Shown here: positions 10,541-17,474 of the stretch, one piece after another
Position numbering within the stretch: position 1 is the stretch's first letter
How the letters are laid out: every line of letters begins with the position of its first letter
NCBI GenBank assembly: GCA_029077825.1
Contig: JAQNCT010000020.1
Coordinates: forward strand, 1-37,657
DNA: 37,657 nt
Reading direction: 5' to 3'
From: Acidocella sp.
GTDB taxonomy: Bacteria > Pseudomonadota > Alphaproteobacteria > Acetobacterales > Acetobacteraceae
Notes under the pieces: model-generated
The model's input: the letters and a program-made list of their open reading frames with translations, nothing else
What the model was told of the DNA's origin: nothing
The model's database searches: none
Position numbers and translations under genes: made by a program

Positions 10541-10626
10541 ATTTTTCGCCCTTTCTTACTGAGGGCCTTTAATTCTTCACATTTAAGGTCAAAGATGCAA
10601 GATGTTTTTTCTTGGGATGCCGTTTA

Positions 10627-11208
10627 ATGAAACTAATTTTAGCCAGTGGTTCACAGACCCGACAGACCATGCTGCGCAACGCCGGACTTGATTTTTCCGT
10701 CATCGTGCCGGATATTGACGAAGCCGCCATCAAAGCTGCCTCAAGCGCCAACACCGCTGAACTGGCCTTGCAACTTGCCAATGCCAAGGCTGCCGAAATT
10801 GCGGCACTTTGCCCCTGGGCGACGGTGATCGGCGCTGACCAGATTTTGATTTGCGAGAAGCGCCGGTTCGACAAACCTAAAAATATCACCCAGGCCGCCG
10901 AACATTTGCGTTTTTTGTCAGGTAAAACCCACGGGCTTGTTACTGCTGTTGCAGTGCATCACGGCACGCAACGGATCTGGCACCATGTCGCCACCCCTAA
11001 CCTGACCATGCGCAAGCTTGCAGATGACGATATCGACGCCTACCTCGCCGCATCCGGCAACCGTATCTGCAACATGGTCGGCGCTTATCAGTTGGAAGGC
11101 CATGGCGTTAATTTGTTTAACGATATTTCAGGAGATTTCTTTACGATTCTCGGTTTGCCGCTACTGCCTTTACTCGGGTTTTTGCGGGAACGCGCCGTAC
11201 CGGCTTGA
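10627..11208 (+). CDS. Maf-family nucleotide pyrophosphatase
   Basis: A 193-residue cytoplasmic protein of the Maf/YhdE/YceF family, which hydrolyses the pyrophosphate bond of non-canonical or methylated nucleoside triphosphates. It shows the opening LASGSQTRQTMLRNAG with the conserved substrate-loop Ser/Arg, PDIDEAAIKA, the catalytic region VIGADQILI, then KPKN and LSGKTHGLVTAV, and the C-terminal FFTILGLPLLPLL. The start is the ATG at 10627 (MKLILASGS), the usual first residues; a TTG at 10612 would add five unlikely residues. The last 68 nt overlap the 3' end of the XRE gene on the other strand. Which Maf subtype it is (dTTP/UTP or m7GTP) I cannot tell. Confidence 0.92.
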   Translation: MKLILASGSQTRQTMLRNAGLDFSVIVPDIDEAAIKAASSANTAELALQLANAKAAEIAALCPWATVIGADQILICEKRRFDKPKNITQAAEHLRFLSGKTHGLVTAVAVHHGTQRIWHHVATPNLTMRKLADDDIDAYLAASGNRICNMVGAYQLEGHGVNLFNDISGDFFTILGLPLLPLLGFLRERAVPA

Positions 11209-11569
11209 GCAGCGGTGCCACCTCATCAAGAATTTTCATCAACGCCGCCACGGTGGGCGCATCCAAATCACGCAAGCTTTTCGCCAGCCGATTCGCCAGC
11301 GCCGTCTGCGCGGCGGTCAGCCCCGCCGCATTCACCTTCACCCGCGGGCGCGACAGTTTCGCTAATATCCTAAGTTCATCGGCTTCATCCCAGATCAAGC
11401 CGAAATAATCACAAATCTGGTGGATCAACCCGGCTGAAGGCGCGCCCCGCCAGCCATGCTCCAACGCTGATAGGTACGCAGGCGAAACCGCCAATGCCGC
11501 CGCCATATCGCGCTGCAATATGTTGCGTGATGCCCTGAGGGCGCGCAATTTTTCCCCAAAGGGTGTCAT
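11141..11569 (-). CDS. XRE-type helix-turn-helix DNA-binding protein
   Basis: A 142-residue protein starting at the ATG at 11569 (MTPFGEKLRALRASRN). Residues 5-60 form a Cro/C1-type helix-turn-helix domain: LQRDMAAALAVSPAYLSALEHGWRGAPSAGLIHQICDYFGL, with the recognition-helix pattern SPAYLSALEHG. The C-terminal half is helical (LANRLAKSLRDLDAPTVAALMKILDEVAPLL) and ends in a basic tail. Its start codon overlaps the stop of the Smr gene (ATGA), so it is translated with the lut genes and may regulate them (inference). The frame is open further upstream, but the family start is clear. Its 3' end overlaps the maf gene tail-to-tail by 68 nt. Confidence 0.85.
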   Translation of the reverse strand: MTPFGEKLRALRASRNILQRDMAAALAVSPAYLSALEHGWRGAPSAGLIHQICDYFGLIWDEADELRILAKLSRPRVKVNAAGLTAAQTALANRLAKSLRDLDAPTVAALMKILDEVAPLLKPVRRVPAKTRVKAVAANRES

Positions 11570-12075
11570 GCCCGCACCCGGCGCAACAACACCCGTACTG
11601 ACCCCGTATTGGCCGCATGCGGGTGTGCCACCGCCAAAATATGCACCCGCAAATGCGGGTGGTTCAACCAATGCGGTAACTCGCGCGCAATCACTTCACC
11701 CTTACCGGTGATGATCTCAACACAACGTACCTCATCAGCATAAGCCCGCTCCAAAAAATGCGTCACCGCATTATGCGCGCGCATGGCAGTCAGCCCATGC
11801 AAATCCAACCGCCGCACCGCCCGGATTTTTCCGGTTGCAAAACTCTTCCAGGTTGATTTATCTAGGCCCCCTGGCACGTGATTCACTTGAATATCACGCG
11901 GCACTAATTTCAACCGTGGCTTCGGGGTTTCAATGGTCTGCGGCACCGGATCAATCACCGGCGCTGGCTCCGGCTCCAACGCCAGCCGCTTTTTGCCCGG
12001 CAACAAGGTAATGGACTGCGTGAACGCGGCCCATAATTTTTCCTCCGCCTTTGATAATCCTCTAACCCTGGCCAT
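11566..12075 (-). CDS. Smr-domain protein
   Basis: A 169-residue protein whose C-terminal 80 residues form a small MutS-related (Smr) domain: LDLHGLTAMRAHNAVTHFLERAY, then VEIITGKG and the final GSVRVLLRRVRA. The DLHGLT motif and the ITGKG motif are both present; the usual GG-x-GA near the end is relaxed to ANTGS. Smr domains are nicking nucleases or RNA/DNA-binding modules. The first 90 residues are a Pro-rich, basic linker. The start is the ATG at 12075 (a TTG at 12078 is the alternative); it lies inside the end of lutC, an overlap of 14 nt, with no separate ribosome-binding site, so translation is probably coupled. Association with lutBC is reported in some alphaproteobacterial annotations by memory only; I treat its function as open. 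Confidence 0.85.
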   Translation of the reverse strand: MARVRGLSKAEEKLWAAFTQSITLLPGKKRLALEPEPAPVIDPVPQTIETPKPRLKLVPRDIQVNHVPGGLDKSTWKSFATGKIRAVRRLDLHGLTAMRAHNAVTHFLERAYADEVRCVEIITGKGEVIARELPHWLNHPHLRVHILAVAHPHAANTGSVRVLLRRVRA

Positions 12076-12730
12076 CAATAATCAAAACATGCAAACGCCG
12101 CGGCCCATGTGCGCCCAGCTCCAAAGTTTGCTCAATATCCGCTGAGCGTGACGGCCCCGTTATCAGCATTACGCTGCGCGGCATGGCGCCCTCAAGGCGC
12201 AGCCTATCAAAAGCATCTTCATAGCAGGCCAGAATATCCACTGCCCGCAGCAGCACAATCGCGGTATCGGGCAATAAATTATTTTTCACCGGGCGGGTTG
12301 GCGCTGAGGGTAATACCAATGTGCCGGTTTCAGCCACACCAGCAAATGCCACCTGCAAACTTACCGCGTCATGCGCGGTGGCAACCCCGTAGCGCACCTG
12401 CAACATCGGGCTGGCATGAAAGGGTATCTGCTCCAAAGCCGGGTGTGGTGAGACCACAACCGAGGGTGCGATGTTTTGTTGTGCCAAATAAGTGCTTATG
12501 GCCTGTGGTACCGCTGCGATATTTGGCAGTTGCGTAACCGTACCAAATTCGCGCTCTACATAATGGGCAAATAATTTCACCCGCCCGGCCAGGTCTAGCT
12601 GCCCGCGCGCCGGTATTAAATGGCGGTGGTGCAGCACCGTTCGCGCCGCCAACATTGCCTGTTGATCCGCTGGCAACGGCCCGCGTTTTAGCCCGCGCTG
12701 AAGCGCTGCCATAATCGCATCGCGGCTCAT
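12062..12730 (-). CDS. lutC: LutC/YkgG-type LUD-domain protein of lactate oxidation
   Basis: A 222-residue protein from the ATG at 12730, which overlaps the lutB stop (ATGA) and has AGAGGA upstream. The C-terminal two thirds form an LUD domain: VSLQVAFAGVAETGTLVLPSAPTRP, then LLPDTAIVLLRAVDILACYEDAFDRL, and near the end ITGPSRSADIEQTLELGAHGPRRLHVLI, the family's most conserved stretch. LutC is a subunit of the LutABC complex, which oxidises L-lactate to pyruvate in the cytoplasm. Here it follows lutB directly, but a lutA gene (Cys-rich CCG-domain subunit) is not in the window. The Smr gene begins within its 3' end. Confidence 0.92.
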   Translation of the reverse strand: MSRDAIMAALQRGLKRGPLPADQQAMLAARTVLHHRHLIPARGQLDLAGRVKLFAHYVEREFGTVTQLPNIAAVPQAISTYLAQQNIAPSVVVSPHPALEQIPFHASPMLQVRYGVATAHDAVSLQVAFAGVAETGTLVLPSAPTRPVKNNLLPDTAIVLLRAVDILACYEDAFDRLRLEGAMPRSVMLITGPSRSADIEQTLELGAHGPRRLHVLIIDGQG

Positions 12731-14148
12731 CTGTTCCTCTGTGTGGCAACATATTTTGCAAAAAATGTATCGCCTTCCGGGGCCGGAAAATCCCGCCCCG
12801 CTGTCCAGCCGCCGGCCAGCGGCAATTTGCCAAAAAACCCGCGCTTGCGCCCCAACAACCCTAACCCAACCGCCGCCGCCCGCATGCCTAAGCGATACAT
12901 CATCGGGCGCTTGGCAAACCACGCCCACAGGCCCAGCCCATAGCGCATGCCGGTGGGTTGCAAATGGCGTTCAAACTCACGCTCTCGCCAATGGCGCATT
13001 AAATTTGGCAGTGGAATTTTCACCGGGCATACGCTCTCACACTTGCCACAAAAGGTGCTGGCATTGGGTAAATGCTGCGTTGCCTCAATGCCTTGTAGCA
13101 TCGGGCTCAGCACTGCCCCCATGGGGCCCGGGTAGGTGGTGCCATAGGCATGGCCGCCAACCGCGCCATACACCGGGCAATGGTTCATGCAGGCGGCGCA
13201 CCGAATACAGCGCAACATGTCTTGAAACGGTGTGCCCACCATGCCAGAGCGCCCGTTATCAAGCAGCACCACATGATATTCCTCCGGCCCGTCCAAATCC
13301 CCTACCCGACGGCCGCCGGTGGAGAAGGTGGTGTAGACCGACATATCCTGGCCCGTGGCGGAACGCGCCAACACCCGCAGCATGGCCAAACAATCCTCGA
13401 TATTAGGCACTAGTTTTTCAATACCAGTCACCACCACATGCACACGCGGCAAGGTTTGGGTTAAATCCCCATTGCCCTCATTGGTCACAATCACTGAAGT
13501 GCCGGTCTCGGCGATTAAAAAATTCGCCCCGGTTATGCCAACATCAGCGGCTAAAAATTTCTCCCGCAAAATTCCGCGCGCCTCAGTGAGAATATCACGC
13601 CGCTCATGAAACACCCGCTCCGGCGCCAGCTGGGTATGGTGCTCCCGGAAACTCTCCTCCCACTGCTCACGGTTCAAATGAAACGCTGGCCCAATAATAT
13701 GGCTCGGCGGCTCCCGGCGGAGCTGCAAAATATACTCGCCCAGATCCGTCTCAACCGGTGTAATCGCGTTGGCTTGTAAATAATCATTCAGGCCAATCTC
13801 CTCAGTCACCATCGACTTGCCCTTGGTGACCGTTTTTGCCCCCGCCTTGCGGCAGATATTCAGCACAGCCTCGCGGGCATCCTGCGCCGTGCTGCACCAA
13901 TGCACCACCCCGCCGGAGCGCGCCACCGCGTTGGCATAAACTTCCAAATAATAGTCCAAATGCGTGATTGTGTGGTCTTTAATCCCCGCTGCAATATCGC
14001 GCAGGGCCTCAAACTCCGGCAATTTATCCACAGCGGCCTGGCGCTTTTTGGCAAATTGCGGCTTGGCCCGCGCCAATGCCCGTTGCAACCCGGCATCTGC
14101 CATGGCGGTGGTTGCATTCCCAACAAACGCCTCACTTGATTGCAACAT
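12727..14148 (-). CDS. lutB: LutB-type iron-sulfur subunit of lactate oxidation complex
   Basis: A 473-residue protein from the ATG at 14148, with a GGGGG stretch just upstream; the frame is open to 14226, but the added residues look unlike the family. It has the N-terminal LUD domain (KGKSMVTEEIGLNDYL; DVGITGANFLIAETGTSVIVTNEGNG) and then two [4Fe-4S] ferredoxin motifs: Cys314, Cys317, Cys320 and Cys324 in CIRCAACMNHCP, and Cys367, Cys370 and Cys374 in CGKCESVCP. This is the standard LutB (YkgF) arrangement and length. It should carry electrons from lactate oxidation in the cytoplasm. It is the first gene of the overlapping set lutB-lutC-smr-XRE. lutA and a lactate permease are absent nearby. 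Confidence 0.94.
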   Translation of the reverse strand: MLQSSEAFVGNATTAMADAGLQRALARAKPQFAKKRQAAVDKLPEFEALRDIAAGIKDHTITHLDYYLEVYANAVARSGGVVHWCSTAQDAREAVLNICRKAGAKTVTKGKSMVTEEIGLNDYLQANAITPVETDLGEYILQLRREPPSHIIGPAFHLNREQWEESFREHHTQLAPERVFHERRDILTEARGILREKFLAADVGITGANFLIAETGTSVIVTNEGNGDLTQTLPRVHVVVTGIEKLVPNIEDCLAMLRVLARSATGQDMSVYTTFSTGGRRVGDLDGPEEYHVVLLDNGRSGMVGTPFQDMLRCIRCAACMNHCPVYGAVGGHAYGTTYPGPMGAVLSPMLQGIEATQHLPNASTFCGKCESVCPVKIPLPNLMRHWREREFERHLQPTGMRYGLGLWAWFAKRPMMYRLGMRAAAVGLGLLGRKRGFFGKLPLAGGWTAGRDFPAPEGDTFFAKYVATQRNR

Positions 14149-14277
14149 GCTGCCCCCTTTTATCACGCTGGTGTTTCGGTGCGGTGAGACAGGATTTATC
14201 AAGGGCATTGCCTTGGCCTTCCTCACTCACCACACCAAAAAGCCTGCTGGGATAAGAATGTCCCGGTGCGTTGACTG

Positions 14278-15087
14278 TCAAGCGGGGGCTGGGTGGGTCC
14301 ATACGGTAAAGCTGGTGAGCTGGTTGGGGCCGAAGGTGTTGGTGATGGCAACGTCGGTCGCGTCGCGGCCTTGAGCGATGAGGACGCGGCCTTTACGGGG
14401 TTTGTTGTTACGGGGGTCAAACATGTGCCATTGGCCGCCCAAATAGGCTTCAAACCAGCCGGCGAAGTCCATGGGGCTAAAGGGGCCGGTCTCACCCACA
14501 TCTGAGAGGTAGCCGGTGCAGTAGCGGGCCGGGATATTCAGGCAGCGGCAAAAGGTAAGTGCCAAATGGGCATAATCCCGGCAGACGCCGCGGGCTTCAT
14601 GGAAGGCTTGCAAGGCGGTTTTGGTGGGCCGGGCGTGTTCATAGTTGAAGGCAATATGGTTATGCACCCAGTCGCACACGGCCTGCACGCGGGCCCAGCC
14701 GGGCGGCGTGTGGCCAAATAGCTGCCAGGCGACATCACTTAGCTCATCGGTTTCGCAGTAGCGGCTGCCCAGCAGGTAAACCAGGCATTGCTCCGGCAAA
14801 TCCTGCACCTGGTGCTGCCAGGCGTCGCTTGTCACTGGGTCAGGCAGGCCGGAATCACGCACGGTACCGGCGCTGGCGATCCGAAACGGCCCGGCGGGCG
14901 CCACCAGCCGGGTGCACCAGTTGCCGAACCCATCCCGATAGGCGGCCATCGGCACGGTGGGCGTGGTGGTCATAATATCAGGCACAATTATGTCGGCTGC
15001 CCTGGAATGGTGCACATTCAGCATCAGCAGCATGGGAGTTGGCTGCGGGAACTCGTATAATATTTCGTAGCCCAGAGCGATTTGCAA
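14278..15087 (-). CDS. Transglutaminase-like protein, catalytic His replaced
   Basis: A 269-residue protein with the bacterial transglutaminase N-terminal domain (MQIALGYEILYEFPQPTPMLLMLNVHHSR is the expected opening) and a transglutaminase-like core. The start is a TTG at 15087 with AGGA 7 nt upstream; no ATG comes before the conserved N-terminal strand. The nucleophile region is intact (Cys169 in GVCRDYAH) and Asp224 is present in FDPRNN, but the segment that usually reads DFHAWFEAY is DFAGWFEAY here, so Ala209 takes the place of the catalytic His. Related proteins with a similar change exist, to my knowledge. It may be an inactive or differently acting protease/amidase fold, cytoplasmic, with no signal peptide. 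Lies upstream of lutB on the same strand, 129 nt away. Confidence 0.85.
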   Translation of the reverse strand: MQIALGYEILYEFPQPTPMLLMLNVHHSRAADIIVPDIMTTTPTVPMAAYRDGFGNWCTRLVAPAGPFRIASAGTVRDSGLPDPVTSDAWQHQVQDLPEQCLVYLLGSRYCETDELSDVAWQLFGHTPPGWARVQAVCDWVHNHIAFNYEHARPTKTALQAFHEARGVCRDYAHLALTFCRCLNIPARYCTGYLSDVGETGPFSPMDFAGWFEAYLGGQWHMFDPRNNKPRKGRVLIAQGRDATDVAITNTFGPNQLTSFTVWTHPAPA

Positions 15088-15212
15088 ATTATGTTCCTAA
15101 GCAGCCAGTTTGGCCACGGTTGCGTTGCACCAGACCACGGATGGTCTGATTTTACCAAACATAATGCGCCTAGCCGCTAAGGTCTGGTATGCGCGGCTTT
15201 TATGGATAAAGT

Positions 15213-15413
15213 TTAAGTGCTGGGAGTTTTAAAAAAGGCTGCCGCCGCGGCCTTATGGGCGTCCTTAGCGGCAATAACGGCCTGAACCCTGGCAATTTCA
15301 GCCTGCAGCAGTAAAATATAAGCCTGTAATTCCGCCACACCCAGCATGTCCAGGGGGGGAGGAACCAGCAGATTTTTTGCCTTTTTGGGCAGTTCTTCAT
15401 CGGAAATTATCAT
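15213..15413 (-). CDS. DUF1192 small protein
   Basis: A 66-residue protein starting at the ATG at 15413 (MIISDEELPKKAKNLL). It has the two parts of the DUF1192 family: an acidic/basic start with DEELPKK, and a predicted helix/coiled coil LGVAELQAYILLLQAEIARVQAVIAAKDAHKAAAAAFFK ending in the family's AAAAFFK. The family is almost confined to Alphaproteobacteria and has no known function. An earlier ATG (15449) would add 12 residues of poor fit. The gene is divergent from trcR, 137 nt apart. Confidence 0.87.
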   Translation of the reverse strand: MIISDEELPKKAKNLLVPPPLDMLGVAELQAYILLLQAEIARVQAVIAAKDAHKAAAAAFFKTPST

Positions 15414-15550
15414 GAAATGATCTTGACCGATGGCCTGCCACAGTACCATACCCCGGCGTTACGTGCAGTCGCACAAAAAAATCCGCTCATGGCCACCTGG
15501 CCCGGCTTAAAAAATTTTGCTGCATTGCAGCTTCGTAAGGTATTCTGCTC

Positions 15551-16129
15551 ATGTCTCTCCCATTGATGCCCAAAGCCACCGCCGTTTGGTTGATCGACAA
15601 GACCGCGCTCACCTTCGCCCAGATCGCCGAGTTCTGCGGCATGCACCCGCTGGAAATCCAGGCGATCGCTGATGGTGAAGTGGCGCAGGGTATAAATGGT
15701 TATGACCCAGTCGCCAATAAGCAGGTCACCGCCGAGGATATCGCCCGCTGTGAGGCCAACCCGGCGTTGCACCTCAAGCTGCTGCCGCAGGCTGATGTTG
15801 CCGCCAAAAAATCCAAAGGTGGGCGTTATACGCCGGTGGCCAAGCGCAATGACCGGCCGGATGCCATTGCCTTCCTGTTGCGCAACTACCCGCACCTGAG
15901 CGATGCGCAAATCATCAAGCTGCTGGGTACCACCAAGGACACCATCCAGAAAATCCGCGAGCGTTCGCACTGGAACGCCAGTAACATCAAGCCGCGCGAC
16001 CCGGTTATTCTCGGCCTGTGCAAGCAATCAGACTTGAACGACACGATTGCCGCCGCCAATGAGCGTCTGGCCAAGGAAGGCATCACCCCGCCGCCGCCGC
16101 CACCGCCCATGTCCAGCGAAGCCGCCTGA
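15551..16129 (+). CDS. trcR: DUF1013/TrcR cell-cycle transcriptional regulator
   Basis: A 192-residue protein of the alphaproteobacterial DUF1013 family, named TrcR, a cell-cycle transcription regulator. The N-terminal part (MPKATAVWLIDKTALTFAQIAEFCGMHPLEIQAIADGEVA) is a helix-turn-helix-like region. The central part has KGGRYTPVAKRNDRPDAIAFLLRNYPHLSDAQIIKLLGTTKDTIQKIRERSHWN, a second HTH-like unit and the most conserved block of the family. The tail ends in a run of seven prolines (PPPPPPP) and MSSEAA. The ATG at 15551 follows AAGG at about 11 nt. DUF1192 is divergent and a DUF962 gene follows after 17 nt, possibly in the same transcript. Confidence 0.92.
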   Translation: MSLPLMPKATAVWLIDKTALTFAQIAEFCGMHPLEIQAIADGEVAQGINGYDPVANKQVTAEDIARCEANPALHLKLLPQADVAAKKSKGGRYTPVAKRNDRPDAIAFLLRNYPHLSDAQIIKLLGTTKDTIQKIRERSHWNASNIKPRDPVILGLCKQSDLNDTIAAANERLAKEGITPPPPPPPMSSEAA

Positions 16130-16134
16130 TACGC

Positions 16135-16167
16135 CCGGAATTCATCATGACCTATGATGAATTCTGG
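16135..16167 (+). promoter_or_regulatory. Hairpin enclosing the start codon of the DUF962 gene
   Basis: The sequence 16138-16148 (GAATTCATCAT) is the perfect reverse complement of 16154-16164 (ATGATGAATTC), with a 5-nt loop GACCT. With one G-U pair the stem extends to 14 bp (16135-16148 with 16154-16167). The start codon ATG (16147-16149) closes the stem and enters the loop. No Shine-Dalgarno sequence is free next to it. In the RNA this should hinder initiation, suggesting translational control or coupling to trcR. Confidence 0.5.
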
Positions 16168-16464
16168 CTTCGCTACCTTCGCGCCCACGCCAAGCCGGCC
16201 AGCCGTGCGCTGCATTATTGCGGCAGCGTCTTGGCGCTTGGCTTTGTCGCCTTGGCTGTTTTCACCCGTAATGGCGTGTGGCTCGTGTTCGCCCCGGTCG
16301 CCGGCTACAGCTTCGCGTGGGGCGGGCATTTTTACGTGGAACATAACCGGCCGACGACCTTTGGCCACCCGTTCTGGTCGCTGGTCAGCGATTTTAGAAT
16401 GTTTTTCCTGTTCCTTACCGGCCGACTGGCGCCACATTTGGCGGCGGCAGGTGTTGGATCGTAG
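16147..16464 (+). CDS. DUF962/Mpo1-like small membrane protein
   Basis: A 105-residue protein of the DUF962 family (YGL010w/Mpo1-like). Conserved positions are visible: the His in ALHYCGSVLALG, and GGHFYVEHNRPTTFGHPFWSLVSDFRMF, including the His-x4-His-Asn-Arg-Pro group. Two to three hydrophobic helices suggest an inner-membrane location. Yeast Mpo1 is an Fe(II)-dependent dioxygenase in 2-hydroxy fatty acid alpha-oxidation; bacterial members are mostly unstudied. It begins 17 nt after trcR, and its start codon is enclosed in a strong hairpin. A later in-frame start is not obvious. Confidence 0.87.
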   Translation: MTYDEFWLRYLRAHAKPASRALHYCGSVLALGFVALAVFTRNGVWLVFAPVAGYSFAWGGHFYVEHNRPTTFGHPFWSLVSDFRMFFLFLTGRLAPHLAAAGVGS

Positions 16465-16484
16465 GGCCTCTGCCGAAGGGCCGG

Positions 16485-16673
16485 CTAAATACCGTTGGCG
16501 ACCGTACCGAACTTAGTGCTCAGGCCGTGACCTGTCAGGGTCGCGCCCGCCACAATCAATATCGCCACCAATGAGGCGATCATGACATATTCGATCGCGG
16601 TAACGCCGCGCCGGTCAGTGGTAAACTGGCAAACACGTATCGCGACGGACACCAAAAAACGGTTAATATTCAT
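16485..16673 (-). CDS. Flp-family type IVb pilin, copy 1
   Basis: A 62-residue prepilin. After a basic leader comes the class IVb processing motif DRRG|VTAIEY (Gly at -1, Glu at +5, Tyr at +6) and a hydrophobic helix VMIASLVAILIVAGATL, then LSTKFGTVANGI. It would be cleaved by a Tad-type prepilin peptidase and assembled into Flp pili, as in the Tad system for surface attachment. The ATG is at 16673. No Tad secretion genes lie in the window. It is downstream of two related pilin genes on the same strand. Confidence 0.88.
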   Translation of the reverse strand: MNINRFLVSVAIRVCQFTTDRRGVTAIEYVMIASLVAILIVAGATLTGHGLSTKFGTVANGI

Positions 16674-16764
16674 ACGTTTTTATAAAATCCCAGTTTATCA
16701 AATCTGCAGGCACACCAAGAAGATGACCGATCAATGTTAATACGGCCCTAATAAATTCGCAGGG

Positions 16765-16947
16765 TTAAATCGCGTTACCGATAGCTAAAAATTTGGTGCT
16801 CAACGAAGTACCAACCGACGACACACCCGCGATAATCACAACCGCGATTAGCGACGCGATCAGGGCGTATTCAATGGAAGTAACAGCCCGCTCACCTGAC
16901 ACGAGCGCATAAATCCGGAGGATAAGCCGATTGAAATAACGTTCCAT
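16765..16947 (-). CDS. Flp-family type IVb pilin, copy 2
   Basis: A 60-residue prepilin: leader ending GERA|VTSIEYALIASL, a hydrophobic helix IAVVIIAGVSSVG, then TSLSTKFLAIGNAI. The processing motif has Ala instead of Gly at -1; Glu +5 and Tyr +6 are kept. It resembles copies 1 and 3 over the helix but differs in the leader, so the three are diverged paralogues. Between it and copy 3 there is a clear terminator (17007-17040), so it must have its own promoter. Confidence 0.88.
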   Translation of the reverse strand: MERYFNRLILRIYALVSGERAVTSIEYALIASLIAVVIIAGVSSVGTSLSTKFLAIGNAI

Positions 16948-17006
16948 AATCGACTTTATAATCTAAACTAACCGTAATGTCGAATAAAATCTAAGTTAAT
17001 TCTTGT

Positions 17007-17040
17007 AAAAACCAAGCCGGACCCCAACGGTCCGGCCTGG
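17007..17040 (-). terminator. Terminator after pilin copy 3
   Basis: On the minus strand an 8-bp stem GCCGGACC/GGTCCGGC (17029-17036 with 17016-17023) closes a 5-nt loop and is followed by TTGGTTTTTAC. It lies about 70 nt beyond the stop of pilin copy 3 and before the start of copy 2, so the pilin genes are separate transcription units. Confidence 0.75.
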
Positions 17041-17108
17041 TGGCCCTATTGAATGGTCGCCGCGGTCAAAAAAATCGGCCCCGGCGGCTATAATTCCGAA
17101 ACGCCAGA

Positions 17109-17291
17109 CTATACGGCGTTGCCGACCGTAGCAAAAGTCGAAGACACACTGGTTCCGAGCGTACTAACCGCACCGATGATCACTACCGCGATCAATGCTG
17201 CAATCAATGCGTATTCAATCGCGGTAACCGCCCTTTGATCAACACGAAAAGCCTTAATGCCACTTAGCAAGGCCGTTTTCATAAGCTCCAT
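17109..17291 (-). CDS. Flp-family type IVb pilin, copy 3
   Basis: A 60-residue prepilin with leader ending DQRA|VTAIEYALIAAL, a hydrophobic helix IAVVIIGAVSTLG, and TSVSSTFATVGNAV. Ala stands at -1, with Glu +5 and Tyr +6 kept. GGAGAG lies 7 nt upstream of the ATG at 17291, the best ribosome-binding site of the three. It is followed by its own terminator and is probably the main pilin of the group (inference). The 183 nt upstream are AT-rich and should contain its promoter. Confidence 0.9.
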   Translation of the reverse strand: MELMKTALLSGIKAFRVDQRAVTAIEYALIAALIAVVIIGAVSTLGTSVSSTFATVGNAV

Positions 17292-17429
17292 AATTCTCTC
17301 CGTTTATAAGAACATTTCTTTCGCATGCAGAAAATTATTATCATGAGAAATAATTGTTATGAAGGACAAATAACCTTAGCCGTGTGATCGGCGGGCCATT
17401 ATTTATTAACTTTTATTCACCATAAATTT

Positions 17430-17467
17430 AAAAACCCCCCCTGTTTTTTTTTGACCTTGGGTTTTTT
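17430..17467. terminator. Possible terminator between pilin copy 3 and the UPF0104 gene
   Basis: AAAAACCC (17430-17437) pairs with GGGTTTTT (17459-17466) around a long T- and C-rich loop. It lies 8 nt beyond the stop of the minus-strand UPF0104 gene. The stem is short and the loop long. A second short hairpin, ACGGCC/GGCCGT, overlaps the stop of that gene. Confidence 0.35.
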
Positions 17468-17474
17468 AAAATAA

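Noticed and set aside
15131-15198. Two short hairpins (15131-15148 and 15172-15198) between the transglutaminase-like and DUF1192 genes
   Set aside because: Stems of 6-7 bp without a U-tract in the direction of the minus-strand genes; too weak to call terminators.
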